Origin: Paramacrobiotus metropolitanus
Taxonomy: Eukaryota > Tardigrada > Eutardigrada > Parachela > Macrobiotidae
Assembly: GCF_019649055.1 (NCBI RefSeq)
Contig: NW_026570283.1
Span: forward strand, 372,001-436,000
Direction of reading: 5' to 3'
DNA length: 64,000 nt
Part shown: positions 34,428-46,945 of the stretch, piece after piece
How the letters are laid out: every line of letters begins with the position of its first letter
How positions within the stretch are numbered: the first letter of the stretch is position 1
The notes under the pieces: generated by a model
Seen by the model: only the letters and a program-made list of their open reading frames with translations
The model's database searches: none
Told to the model about the DNA's origin: nothing
Made by a program: the position numbers and the translations under genes

Positions 34428-36377
34428 AATACAATAAAGCCTCGAAATACACGACAATGTTTAACCAGAATTCAAAAATTTAAAATTCAGAAATATGTCA
34501 CAGCATTATTCCAAACGAATGGCTGTTGTATGTATATATTATGATGTGCACAGAGTATATATTGTATGGATACTTTAATAGGCAATAGCCGTCAAAGTAA
34601 CAAGAAGTGCAAGCGCAGGCACACTACGTTACTGTTAAAATTTTAAACATTGAAAAAACAACAAAAATCTCTATCCACCCGTGGGTTAAATGGTAGCGTA
34701 CTTAACACAGCCGTAGCGTTTCCCTTAATAACAGCCAAACTGAAACGTTGTTTAACCCGTTCCACACCATGCGTGTTAGACCGACATGTTGGAGGACTTC
34801 TTCTGTAGAGTTCGTTGTTGTGGTCATAGGTTGCTTTAAATGGTTTTGTTTCAAAGAAGAGATGGTAGACTACAGTTTGAACTATGAAGTTGTTAGCTCC
34901 ACCATGTCCGTGAGGTCTGGAAAGTGACCAAACATGGTCAAAAATGACCAAACCGGGCTCCCGGAGGTCCTGCTTGTCTCTACACTTACCTCCAGATCAG
35001 ATAATTACCACAAAAATTAGAAAGGTAGTTATTGTCAAGCTTTGTGGAAGAGCCAAACAATGTTCAGAGAAATAAACACCCGCTGGTCATTTCTGGTCAA
35101 CTGAAAATACCATGTCGAATTTGACACGGTTGGGCATGGTACTTACTTATTAATAATCTTTTAAAATCCATATCAATTGACTGAAAAATCGTACACGGTA
35201 GCACAAGCAGTCAAAAGCTCATAAAACCTTTAAATAGTGGCCTGAGTACAGTGGTCAGCAGACTGACCACTGGTCAATAATGACCGGAAATACGGAAAAT
35301 ATAATTTTTGACTGAACGCTTCTAAGATCGTTGTGAATTAAATGTAAACAAATTTTATAATAGCACCTCACAATGGCACTATAGTCACCCTGATGCGCAG
35401 AAGATGGCCCGATGCATGTGAATGTGCTTTGAAAGTTATTATTACCATATGCAGAAGGTATTCGGCAACCTGGCTAATAAATTTTCCCGTTCTTATGATT
35501 TGTTCTTTTCAAGTTTCACATGAGTTCAACTAGAGTAACGAGTAGATAAACCTGTAAAAGTGCTAATTTCGAACTGATACTTTGGTAATTAAACTTCTGC
35601 GCTTGCAATAAACACACATTCCAACCTTCCGGTTCATGGGCACTGGTAACCTTTAGCACTGATCTGCGCAAAACGGTGACTATATCAGAAAGGAGCATTT
35701 TACAATGCGTTGCTGAGTTTTGACAACGTCTAGAGACTATTCAGCAAAGGTGTCGCCTGAGACAATGCAAAGTACATGCACTCCCTCACAGATTTTGGAC
35801 AATTAATGTCTAAAAAATAAGTCGTTCGCCTGTACAGTAAGTAATAGGCTTTTTTTAACAACTTTGCTGAATCTTATGTGGATGCTTCCAAATTTTGTAG
35901 CAACTGGTCATTTGTATGACACTTGGAAGGATTGACCACCGGTCCATAGCGATGGTAACCACGTTAGCCAAGTTTTTTACTCTTTATCTCAGCTATCCCA
36001 TTCAGTTGCGCAACCGGATATAGTTTTACTTCAACTATGTATGTCACTTGAATTGTGGTCCACAATAAAGCCGATGACCAACTGTCCAAAACGTAGAGCG
36101 GAAGTGACCAACTGTTGCTAATTATCGAAGCAGCACTTATGCACTGCATATGAGTGGTTTTTCCTTTTTTAAATTTTCCTTGACCACTGGTCAGCTTGAT
36201 GACCATCACGGTGAGTCCTTGTTGAAGTACTCGTCGAGATCTATCGTTTGAGCTATTGGCACATTCTGTACGAATTTTCTATCAGCTGTTATAAACGGCG
36301 ATGGATAACATGTCGGTGCAACATGCTTACCATGCGTGTCATTCCGACATGGTCATCTCCTGCTTGACCTATGGTCG
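34428..36377. repeat. Region rich in TGACCA / TGGTCA elements
   Basis: No gene is recognised. From about 34910 to 36370 the words TGACCA and TGGTCA, and palindromes such as GACCACTGGTC, recur many times (near 34925, 35090, 35255-35275, 35905, 35935, 36075, 36110, 36182-36200, 36350). They occur on both strands without regular spacing. The right edge abuts the retrotransposon 3' end, so part may be its untranslated tail. The repeated half-site resembles a nuclear-receptor hexamer. Confidence 0.45.
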
Positions 36378-37965
36378 CTAAAATTTTGAAAAAAATATTT
36401 TTCTCTTAATTGAATTTTTCTGTCCCAGACTGCCAAGTTTCAAAACTGTACTCCCATCCCTTCTAGTACCCGGTTTTCCTGGGTTAAGAAAAGCAGTAGA
36501 ACGCGCTTCTCCAGTCAGGTCACGAATTTTTCGGCCCATAAAGTGCAACAATTCGCTTAAAGCTGGACCGAAAACGCCAAACGTTTCAACCACTAAAGGA
36601 TAGAAGGAGTATCGGTTTTCTAAACTTGCGTACTTCCGTCGCTTCGCGCTTTCTGCTAGGTGGGCCACACTGCCAGCCTTCTTCGAGCTCCCGTGGACAT
36701 GAGAATCGGCCACAGTGCACCAACTTGTCGCATCCCACACTATTGGCATTCCTTGCCGGACAGGAATCAGCGTCATACCATCAGGTCTTGTCCCGTCGTT
36801 TGATAAGCCCACAGGTTCCAACTGACACGGAAAACCTGAACTTTCGCAGCAACTTTTAGCGATGCTGTTCATTTCTCTGTGTCGCGCCCAGCGTCCTTTT
36901 GTTGATTTATTGCAGGAGAGTCCATGATGGCCGTTTATTTCTACAGCTTTTCCACAGGCGACGCAGTTATGTGCAATAACTGCTGGTAAGCCAAAACGCA
37001 AGGCCACTCCAGTTCTTACTTCTTCATCTCGTAAAAATGTCCCAAGACATGGCGCCGGCAGCGCGTTTAACCATGCTCCTGAATCTCTACTGAACGCTGC
37101 TAATAGCACTGCTCTCCTACGCTCATCGCCGACCGTTGACAACATTAGCGTCGACACATCTCGGTCAATCATCGGCGTGTCCCAAACATACTGACACCTT
37201 CGTTCGCATTCTTCTGGCAGCATACATTTGGTGTTCGTTAGCCAGCACTCTAAAGCCGATTGCGTCAGACACTCGCCAGCCGGCGTGTAAAACCTAGAAA
37301 CAAGAGACTGCACAGAGTACACCGATGCCAGAAAGGCACACACAGCTAGTGACTCAATGCGTCGCGTTCCCAGTCCACCACGCCGAACCGGTAATGCCAT
37401 CTGCATCCACTGAGCTTCGGATATGCTCACATTAGATAACTGCTGCACGCCCTTACGTAGCAATTCATCGTAATCTCGGAGTAGTGCCGGGAATTCGTAG
37501 CATCGGGAAGTCCGTAAGCCGAATAAAACTTTCGGTATACTGAGACAGTTTTTTAGCAGAAAAAGGCTGTAGTGGGATGGCAGTTTCGAGAGTCGCTGTA
37601 CAAACTTGCTCAGCTGTTCTTTCTTTTCAGTTAGAAATTTCTCGCAGCCGGCCGGCTTAAGAGCCGCGCCGAGTAGAGAAAAGTTATCATCACTTAACCG
37701 TACCATGTCGGGCCATAGTTCCAGTAGTTGTTTACCCGCTTTCGCTGATGGGTTTAGGACATAAAACTCACACTTGCTAAAATTCAGCTCCAGCCCCATC
37801 GCAATTCCCCTTTCTTCAATGCGTTGTATAGCGGCAATTACTTTCGAAACCGTACCAGCAAGAGTGACATCGTCGAGGTAGCCCAAAAACAGATCCCAGT
37901 CTAGACCGTCGAACAGCGGCAGCGTTGCGAGACCATATCCAAAGGGGCCCGATGGATATATTGTA
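36378..37965 (-). mobile_element. 5'-truncated non-LTR retrotransposon (reverse transcriptase plus restriction-like endonuclease)
   Basis: The readable frame starts abruptly in the middle of the reverse transcriptase, near YPSGPFGYGLATLP, and continues through the catalytic box FLGYLDD, the thumb region and a C-terminal zinc-knuckle-like segment (CVACGK, HHGLSC). An endonuclease-like core follows, with RPDGMTL, WDATSW and a later KKAG/KRRKY lysine region. About 500 codons are open down to the stop at 36378. The missing N-terminus is the usual 5' truncation of LINE insertions. The tail resembles elements with a restriction-like endonuclease, but I cannot name the clade. It lies just beyond the splice donor of GPCR copy 3. 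Confidence 0.8.
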
Positions 37966-38023
37966 TTGTACGTATAATTATGTTGTACGTATATGTATTA
38001 GAGACAAGCAACCTTCCATGTAC

Positions 38024-38916
38024 CGGATTTGCTGTGTATTCCAAGACATGAATCGTCCGCATCCATAATGAGAGAAGCACTCGACTCTATACGGTACCAT
38101 CTGCATGGTCGAAATCGGTAATTGACTCATTTGGCTGCACACCGTATTCCACACATACGACGCAAACAACAGTTTGGCAATAGCCACGCGTCTCCGCGTG
38201 ACTTCCCCACGCTGTGCCGCATCGCCCACGCGCGTGCTTTTCTTGATCCGTACAATTCCAAATATTGCCAGATACATTATCCCCAAAAGCACCACCGGAA
38301 TGTACTGACCGAACACTGCCATCAAAATGTATACCCTGTTCGTCGCTGCCACGATCCCACAAGAGGTCACCGTAAAGCCAAACCGCAGTCCGAATTGGTA
38401 AAGATTCGGAATGTTGCAGAAAAGCACGATACACCACGATATGAAAATGCACGTCACCAACGAGGCTTTTGAGGCGATGACTGAGTATTTATGTGGGAAT
38501 ACTAGTGCAAAGAACCGGTTGACGCCCAAGAAGAAAGCTGTCCAATAGCCGACCTGCATTAAGGTCAACTGGACAAACTGAGCCCACTCGCAGTTGACAG
38601 TCATTCCACTGATATTTATGTACATGTTAATTACCGGCGAAATCATAATGGGAAAAACAAATGCGCAGAGTACAACGTCTAGGATCTGCTTATGCGCGAT
38701 TAACCAACCGGAGCTGGTTTGGAGTTTTCATTGTGTCAGGATAACCGCCAAGAGTACGCAATTCAGGACGATTCCGATGCCGCAGATCAGCGCATACACG
38801 GCAAACCATGTTGTATCACCAGGCGTTATGCGAAACGTAAGAGTTGTATTAGGAAATGATACGTTGACAACAAATTTGTTAAAGGTAATCATGACTGGAA
38901 TTTGGAACCGAAGCAA
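38024..38916 (-). pseudogene. GPCR copy 3 first exon, inactivated
   Basis: Matches exon 1 of the intact receptors from the N-terminus (MITFNKFVVNVSFPN at 38892) to the TM7 splice site (AATCCG|GTACAT at 38024). It carries an in-frame stop between TM1 and TM2, where the other copies read TQRKLQTGSGW (CGA changed to TGA near 38729). A frame shift near TM6-TM7 follows VPYRVEC. The retrotransposon fragment lies immediately downstream in what would be the intron, and a candidate last exon is at 34013-34255. A non-functional gene is the simplest reading. Confidence 0.8.
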
Positions 38917-40921
38917 ACTGCGGCGGAGACTTTGACTGTGCGGTGCAGCTACTGTTGACTGTCACCACGAAGCGAAATGGTGCCATATAAGTATTCAGCG
39001 GTTTTCGAGATGGTTACTCAAAATGCTAAACGATAGACGGGATCACTGGCGCGTCGGTTCGGTTAACAGATTCAATGACTATCCTGTTTCTAAAAATTAG
39101 CTATAAAGACCAAACGTCACGGCTCAGGAATACGCTCAGAATGTAGGCAGATATCCGTTCATCGGGCATATCGGCGTATCCTTGCTGTTAACACGAGGCA
39201 ATTATCATAACTGCTCTAGGGATTACAGTAGTAACTAGTAAGTAATAGCGCACGGTTTCTGGTAAACGCTTTCAGTGGCTTGTGAGGCAATTCCTTTCTG
39301 TAGATGCCGCCGGTGATAGTAGCCGAAGCGAATTCGGTCAGTGCATTTGGCGCCTTCCCGAATGTCAACCAACATCTGTATATTCGCAAGTGATGCGGAA
39401 TTTCTTATCTTGTATTGATTATAACTTGGACGTATCACCGAGCGCAGCGGCTCTGCCTGGAGTCTGGAGATACAAAATCATTTTTTCACAGGTTTTATTT
39501 GCGCTTGATCGAAACGAAACATCGAAACCTATGTGACATCGAATACGTGACGTCGAAACTGGCAGATAATATTACGAGTATCCTACCATATTTACGCAAT
39601 TCTTTGGAATGGCATATACGCTTTTATGCATTCCATACAGGAGTGTTCGATCGGTGAACGACGAGAAGAAGATTTTGGAAACGAAAACATAATGCAGCAA
39701 GGTGGCATAATTTTCAATTCAAACACACCATCCCGTGCTTTTGATACTTGTATGCAAGAAGAAAGGAACAGAATTAATAACTAGTGTAGAGTAGCAAGGC
39801 AAGGACTTACCGTTTTAACGTATCACCGGTGCCATTATACGTATTATCTTATGTAATCCATTTACTGCATAGCAGTTAATAACTAAATACGCTTGCTTGC
39901 TGTTGGCACATCATTCCGGCTCACTACCTCTCTTTGATTCTCATCAGAAGGCGGAAACAGAACACCGTTAAAACTGGAGCGAATATGGTCTAACTGACAG
40001 ATCGCTACCGTACTAGCGGCAAAGGTGTGGCATACATACGGGTGAACCTAGTAATTTTTGTAAAACTGCACTGACATCATCTTGAAGGAGAAAGTGTTTA
40101 ACATCTTAAATACTTCTCCAGAACTATCACAATTTTGCATTCTTTATTTACGTAGTAGTTAACCGGCTGGGTGTGTGTGCGCGACAACAGAAACCAGAGA
40201 AAAACTCTATACAGTTAATGCAGAAGTATGGCAAGGAATGCTGCTTTCGTGTTGCTCTCACAATCATGTTTTACCGTCTAACCGAAAATCAGCTCATTTT
40301 CTCCACCAATATGTGCATTAGCGTGATTGGGGCTTTATTTTGTATTATCTGAACATTGTGCATATAGTAAGTATCGCGCGCGAAAGTGTTTCTGTACAAC
40401 TGATTTGGTTACGGGCCGTAACTTACGGCGCATTAAAGATTCGTGTCCACCGGCGTTGTTGCGCAATGTGTACATTTCCAGGACACTGTGAAGAATATCC
40501 ACACTCTTCCCATGTGAAGTGCGGACCGTCTAGGCAACACTAGGCAAACCTCCAGTATAGTGGTGAACTCACCGGTATCACTAGTACTACTATCTTAAAG
40601 GGTAAAAATCATCAGTTTTTGGAAGGATGATGAATTAACCACGTACTACAGTTTAACAGCGAAAATTAGTTGGCAGACAGGATCGCTCGTACAATTGTAC
40701 GCAGTTAGGTTTTTGCTTCAACCAGCACCTACAGACTACAATGTCTGATGTGATACTTCGTTTCCGGTCCGATCCGTAATTACAGTACAATGCCTTAGGC
40801 AACTGTGCGTCACGCGAAGAACGCTCTGTGACGCTTTTGTTCGTCTAACTTATTTCGGGTCAAACTGTATTATGCGCTTATATACGCAGGTCAGATAAAT
40901 GGTTGCCGAACCAAGAACATA
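38917..40921. other. Intergenic region between GPCR copies 3 and 4
   Basis: No recognised gene; open frames are short and unsupported. It contains the upstream region of copy 3 and the 3' flank of copy 4. Confidence 0.45.
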
Positions 40922-42219
40922 TCAGTGTTCTAATTTAGGATTCTGTCCGACTTGAATAGATACCGTTGTCGGTTGGACACGCCATGCGGCAAAGTCGATT
41001 AGCTCTCGGGTCACTCCAGCCGTGTAGGTTAGCCGTCCGTTCACTGCGATGCGGTTGTGCAGGGACAACAAACAGCCACTGATCCTTAGGCATACAGACC
41101 GAGAAATGGCACCCAAGAGCTGCTTGCTTCCTTGTTGATATTCATCACTCAGCAAGAGAAAAAACATCTAAACAAACCACGGAATTCGATGTGACTATAG
41201 GGCAGCGAAAAGATTCATATCTTTTAAAAGTGGTTCACAACTTTACATGGTGACATCACATTTATTCATTCACTTTTAGCAAATACTCCATTAACTGCTG
41301 CTGTTGCAGCAGGACACAGTGAAATTAAAATATATGTACCGGATTTGCCGCATATTCCAACGTATTAATCGTACGCAGCCACAGCGACAGAATCACTCGA
41401 TTGTTGTAACTATACGGCACCAACTGCAGCACCACGAGGGGCAACTGACTGCATACCGTATTCCAGACGTACGATGCAAATAACAATTTGGCAATGACCA
41501 CTCGTCCTCCGTGCCACTGTCACTACCACATCCTCCCGCTGCGACGTTTCACCCACTTGCGTGCTCATCTTCATCCGAATAACCCCAAATATTGCCACAT
41601 ACATCACGCCTAACATCACCACCGGGATATACTGCCCGAATACAACCATCAAGATAAACACTTTGCTGGTGATACGCACGATGCCACAGGAGGTCACCGT
41701 GAAGCCAAACCGCATTCCGACTTGGAAGAAGCCTGGAATATTGCAGAACAGCGCGGTAAACCATGAGACGACAATACACGATACTAACGAGGCTTTTGAG
41801 GCGATTACGGAGTACTTGTGCGGGAATAGTAGCGCGAAGAGCCGGTTGACGCCCAAGAAGAAAGCCGTCCAATAGCCGGCTTGCATTAAGGTCCCCTGGA
41901 CAAACTGAGCCCATACGCAGTTGACACTAGTGCCTTCGATATTCATGTATGAGTTCATTACGGGCGAGATCATGATGGGGAAAACAATAGCGCAGAGCAC
42001 CACATCGAGGATCTGCTTATGCGCGATTAACCAACCGGAGCCGGTTTGGAGTTTCCGCTGGGTTAAGATGACCGCCAGGAGAAAGCAGTTCAAGATTATT
42101 CCGATGCCGCAGATCAGCGCATACACGGCAAACCAGGCTGTAACAGCAGGCGTTATCCGAAGAATAAACGTTGTATTAGGAAGCGATGAGGAGACCGCGG
42201 AATGGTTGGAGACGGACAT
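40922..42219 (-). pseudogene. Orphan rhodopsin-like GPCR, copy 4, with one-base insertion
   Basis: Two-exon structure as in the intact copies: exon 1 is 41340-42219 and exon 2 is 40922-41167 (MFFLLLSDEYQQGSKQLLGA). Exon 1 is 880 bases, one more than a multiple of three. The frame breaks at 41501-41512 in the third intracellular loop, where cggaggACGAGTGG stands in place of the cggaggCGAGTGG expected from RRRVVIAK. After the break the other frame encodes a normal TM6-TM7 up to AATCCG|GTACAT. All else is intact, including GVNRLFALLFPHKY. Either a very recent pseudogene or an assembly error; corrected, it would be about 375 residues. Confidence 0.8.
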
Positions 42220-45065
42220 ATTGTTGGCAACAGGAACAAACAGCGTTTAGGAAAGTTGATTGTATGCTGTGCCGTAACTGAAGGACAACTGCGGTGTAAG
42301 TGTGATTTCAATTTCGAAATTGCTAGAGAGCCAGGAAAGGCAGAAACGTTATCCCGGCTTCCTAATTACTATAGGGTGAATATACAATGCGGGTAGCAGG
42401 TTAGATAGATAGATATATTGGGAAGATATTCGTTCAAGCCGCCGACAAAGACGTCATCATGAATCAGGCGTATGTGGGCATCGTTGCAGCGCTGTTTATG
42501 CCCACTTAATCCAATTGGATCAAGTACTGTATCTAATGCTGCTGCCGGTGAGCAGTCAAAACCTGTGACTTTGTAGTCCTTCGCGAATGTTAATTGTTTT
42601 CCGCGGACTGGTGTGTGCAGCCGGCGGGCGGCGACTATTATCGTTGTGTGCGAAGAACATCAGCGAGCTTGATCAGCGCCGTGCGTATGCGTGAGCACAA
42701 CTGCAGTCGTGACCTTCCTGCTTCCTCGTCATTGCACCTTCCTGCGTCTTAATTACTACAGTTTGGCGTGAAATCCGGATGCAGCATCTGCGCCCGAGGA
42801 CCAATCGATTTCTTTGGATTTTTGCTTATTTAATATGGGCATTCCCAAACTACAGTCAAAAATGAAAAAAACAATCTCGCAAGTCTTGACTTTGCCCATA
42901 AATATATGTAATTCTTTGGTCGGTCCAAACCAAATATATTTTACGTTTTCAAAGTTAATTGCCTTATTGTAGCTGCTGTCCAACGGTAGCAGTGCCAGTA
43001 TCATACATCATGATACATGTACAATCATGTATGCCTACAACAGCATGTGCAACAAAATTAGTCACATTGCCTGATTTTGTAACACTGGTAAGGAGAAATT
43101 AAGTAAAAGTTAATAACTATTAATAAGGTGCTATTACCATAAAAACATTTGCTTCCAACACCTAGGTATTCGATTTCTGCTATTAAACATCTGAGGCGAG
43201 CATAGTATATGCAGAAATTATTATTAATAATTGCCATCACATTCGACCAGCGGATTATCGGAATGCTGCCGGCTACCGTGGTCATGAAATTTTAATTAAT
43301 TATAATGAAGCGGAGCGTTTGCCGAAAGCCTCTAATTATACGAATGCATGAAATGCCATGAATACGCTTGAAATTTACGTGTAACACGATTGCGGAACGT
43401 TTTAGGAAGCCTGAGACCTGAGTCCCTGACCAAGTTGTACTCGTATTCGTTGTACAAAGTACAAACTTCTGCACGATCGAAAAGTCAAACTACCTCACCT
43501 CCTTATTAATACATAATTTTATATGAAATGGCTATAGGCAGTTTATTAGGTACCCCCTTTCACCCCCGTCATCTATAGGCACCCCCTTTCGATTAATTAA
43601 TCCACATTCACATATTACAAGAGAATATGTTTTCTCTTGTAATAATTATGTGAGTTCTGCAGTAGAAACGTCTTTGGAATAATAAGGTCTGACAGTTTGG
43701 GAATAAATATCCCATCCGAAGATAACCCACTCTCTGACAATGACCTCGTTTACTCAAACTCTACCTAAGAAAGCGATCTTAAGGTCAGTTACCCGGCCTT
43801 TTGAGCATTCGAAGCTGCTATTAAGCAGTATCAAAGAGATACGCTCAAACCATTCGTAGTTAGACGATGTGAACGCGGCCCATTGTCTACAATATGTCTA
43901 GTGGAAGTATACCTAGATGAACTGACTAGTACTTATACCTTTTTATGTGGATGCCTAACCAAAAAATCTTTGTAAAAAAACTGTCAAAACTCGTTGTCTA
44001 TCCTCTGGGAAAAAGAACTAAAAATAGGTGCGTAAAGTCCGCGAAAAAAAACGGGGTGCTAAAATTATCTGATAGAAAAGGTTCAGGTACTGGAACTGCA
44101 TAATTTTATTTGTTAATTTATTTGTTCTTTCGTCTACGGTATACGGTATACTAGTACAGTACTGCTGTATTTAAGTAAGTACTGTACTTGTGTATTTCGG
44201 AACCCTTTTTCTCAGAACTCATATACGGCAGTACGAGCAATGAGCAGAAGCACAACGAAAAACTATGATGAAAAAACTCAATAAATGACAGGTTTTTATC
44301 TTCAGAGTTCAGAACTGTCGGAAAAGTAAACTATCTGGGAACTGAATCTGCCGAGGGCTTCGTCTGCGTTTCCTTTGTTCGCGCCCTTTTACCAAAAATA
44401 GTGATCTCAATCCTACGTAAAACCTGATCAAGATTTGCAAGCAACAGGCAATGCTTGCTTAATTGTTCAGTCGCAGAAATTGCCTTGTTCGGCCAAAAAC
44501 CTGTGCGAGTACTAGTACAATTTACAGTACTCGTACTTGTAACTGTTGTAAGTAATCTTCCGGTCAAAATCAATTGAATATAGCTAGGAAAAATGAAAAT
44601 GTGCGCTTTTGACTTTCTTACTGAATGGTATTCTTTAATAGTTATCCCAAAATATGGCAAAATTAATTAAATACTAAAAGTTGCTACTTCCTATCCTTAT
44701 TTGGATCAAGGCTGTCTCTCTTAATTACAGCGGAGCACTGTTGTTGTAGAACTTCACTGTGTCCGCATACGTACGGTAGAGCTGGACACACGGCAAAATC
44801 CATGTTTCCACCCGAAGAAACCGGACAGACAGGCGGCCTCTTCTGAACTTTTTTCCCACTTTCCGTCGGACACGTGCGGCCAGAGCTATGCGCAACAACA
44901 ACGCGTAGTCGTGTGAGTACGTACGTACTTTCGTAGCGGAGCACTAGAACGCTTTTCTGACAAACGGTTTTTCCAGACCGTAAGTCGTCATGGCAGTGCA
45001 CAATGGAAACTCCGCCCAAACGTACGTTACACGCGCGTAGCGGTCATAATTCCCCGGCCTCCGGC
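42220..45065. other. Intergenic region with no recognised gene
   Basis: Nothing coding is supported. Near 43540-43590 a short motif, (t)ataggcacccccttt/taggtacccccttt, occurs twice. The last 100 bases are the upstream promoter of the disordered-protein gene. Confidence 0.45.
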
Positions 45066-45073
45066 TATAAAAG
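45066..45073 (+). promoter_or_regulatory. TATA box of the disordered-protein gene
   Basis: A consensus TATAAAAG in the context ggctataaaagccc, 173 bases before the presumed start codon. The same extended word, GGCTATAAAAGC, occurs upstream of the BET gene (62286). Confidence 0.75.
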
Positions 45074-45245
45074 CCCCCAGCGCAACTAAACCTGCAAAAC
45101 TGTGTTTGCACTCTAGATTTCCGAAGATTTCTGAATTACCGATACATTCGTTTAGTGATTGAAAGTGAGCAATTCTGACTGTGACCTTTCGATATATTAC
45201 AGTAGTGTTTGCGATAAGCTACGTTGTAACATTTAAAGTATCACC

Positions 45246-46945
45246 ATGTCGAAGACTGAAAGCCACTCAACGCGCGCTAATCAGGATCGCGATCGTGGAG
45301 ATGAAGACTCTGGTCGTCAGAAGTCGGGATCCCATCACGAAAAGTCTGGCCAGCACGATGGACGTCGTGACTTCAATCCTGAGGTAACGAATGCAGTTTG
45401 CTGGATAAAGTGTTCTTTTGTCGCGCGTGCTTTGTGCTGAAGCCAGTGCGGTGTGCAGTAGTAGTTTTAAAACCGTAAACTTTGCGGGTAATGCGAAAAA
45501 CGGAATCTGGGTCACATCATGTGACGATTGGGAGCAAAGACGTAGATTTGCTGTGCTTGGTAACATGTATACGTCTATTTTTGATTGTCCTGATTCGGTT
45601 CTTTTTGACAGGATCATCCGCGTGACGAAAGCGGCCATTTCGTGAAGAAAGACGAAGCAGAGAACGAAGGACGCAACAGCGGCCAACATGGCGGAAAGTC
45701 TGGATCTGGATCTCCGCAAGGAAAATCCGGCCACCATGATGGACGTCACGACTTCAATCCAGAGGTATGTACTGCGCAGTATCTTCACTTTACTTGTGGT
45801 GTTATCGTATACCGTATGAAAGCCGTTCGTTACAAGTCAATGCTTTAATAAAAAGAATCATCAGTAATGGCTATACTGCCTGGAGTACAGAACTGAATGC
45901 CGTATGCGCTTGGAGTGGGCAGTTATTGAAGAACATCATATATTAGAAATTCAGAATTGTATTTTTTTATTTTTGTGCAAATCGTACAGTGTTGAGAAAC
46001 CAGCGAGCTGTGTTGTGAAAGATATTGATGGTATTATTCGGTCGTTTCTGTTAGGACCATCCACGCGACGAAAGTGGCCACTTCGTGAAGAAGGACGATG
46101 CGGAGAACACAGGACGCCAGACTGGTCAGCATGACGGAAAGTCTAAATCTGGACATGGCGGACAGGAGCGCTCGGGACAGCGCGATCGCGACGATCGTCA
46201 GGATAGCGATTCTCAGGTACGTGTAGCTAAGTTTATCTGTTGTTCGAACTGTGTAAAGGGACGTTCGTATGTATAAGATGGATGTTACCTGCGTTATAGC
46301 GAAGAACGTAGTGCAATGAAATGGCGATTCTGTTTCACATATGCGTATTAGTTTAAATTCTTCCATTTCTCTATCTTTGGCCGGTGCGATTGCGATGTTT
46401 AAATTAACTTCTTTGGGAGTTGTTTCGTTTGTGTTTCGTAATTTGCATCGCTTGACCGTTTCAGGATCGTCCACGCGATGATTCAGGCAAGTTCGTCAGC
46501 AAGGACGAAGAAGGCAAGGGAAAGAGCCGCTCCACTGGTCACAGCGGAAAGAGTCGTGAAAACGACGACATGGACGATGATGATGACGATGAGCGTGGCA
46601 AAGGTTCCGGCAAAGGCGGAAAGACTTCGGCACGTGGCAAGGAAGAAGGTGGTCAGGTCGATCGTGAGACGGCCCGTGAAGAGCTGAGCGCCGCTGCAAA
46701 GTGAGTAGGATTCACAGATAAAAGATACGATTGATAATGAGTAGGATTCACAGATAAAAGATACGATTGATAAAATTCAGTTCAAATACAGGCTCTGACA
46801 CCGCGTATGCACTAAAAAAGCAACTATCTGGTTTTGCTTTCTTCGAATCGTGTTGTGAGTACAGTATTTTGTGTTCTGGTTTAGGCACTTCGCGGAGACT
46901 ATGCCACGCGATGATCAGGGTCGTTTCGTCAGCGAGAAGAAGTAA
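45246..46945 (+). CDS. Repetitive, charged, intrinsically disordered protein (five exons)
   Basis: Exons: 45246-45383, 45612-45764, 46055-46216, 46465-46700, 46885-46945; all GT-AG and in frame, 249 residues. Composition is dominated by D, E, K, R, G, S, H and Q with almost no hydrophobic residues apart from the short repeat, so the protein should be unfolded and very soluble. Exons 2, 3 and 4 each open with a copy of D(H/R)PRD(E/D)SG(H/K)FV(K/S)KD, and the C-terminus ends MPRDDQGRFVSEKK. Exons 1 and 2 both end RRDFNPE/RHDFNPE. Repeat and exon boundaries coincide, so the gene grew by exon duplication. An acidic run DDDDDDE lies in exon 4. No known family is recognised. A protective or stress role would be a guess from composition only. 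Confidence 0.82.
46703..46774. repeat. 36-bp tandem duplication in the last intron
   Basis: The 36-base unit beginning gagtaggattcacagataaa occurs twice in immediate succession at the 5' end of intron 4 of the disordered-protein gene, near-identically. The duplication begins two bases into the intron, and its second copy sits where a decoy donor GAGTAGG could matter. Confidence 0.75.

Noticed and set aside
36378-37965. Retroviral or LTR origin for the reverse transcriptase
   Set aside because: No LTRs, protease, RNase H or integrase are visible. The YLDD context and nuclease-like tail fit a non-LTR element.
44331-45019. Two minus-strand ORFs upstream of the TATA box
   Set aside because: No motif, no splice partner, and they overlap the presumed promoter.
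45267-45788. 173-codon minus-strand ORF over the disordered-protein gene
   Set aside because: It runs antisense through exons and introns of a gene with consistent splicing. The open frame follows from the repeated codon bias of the sense strand.
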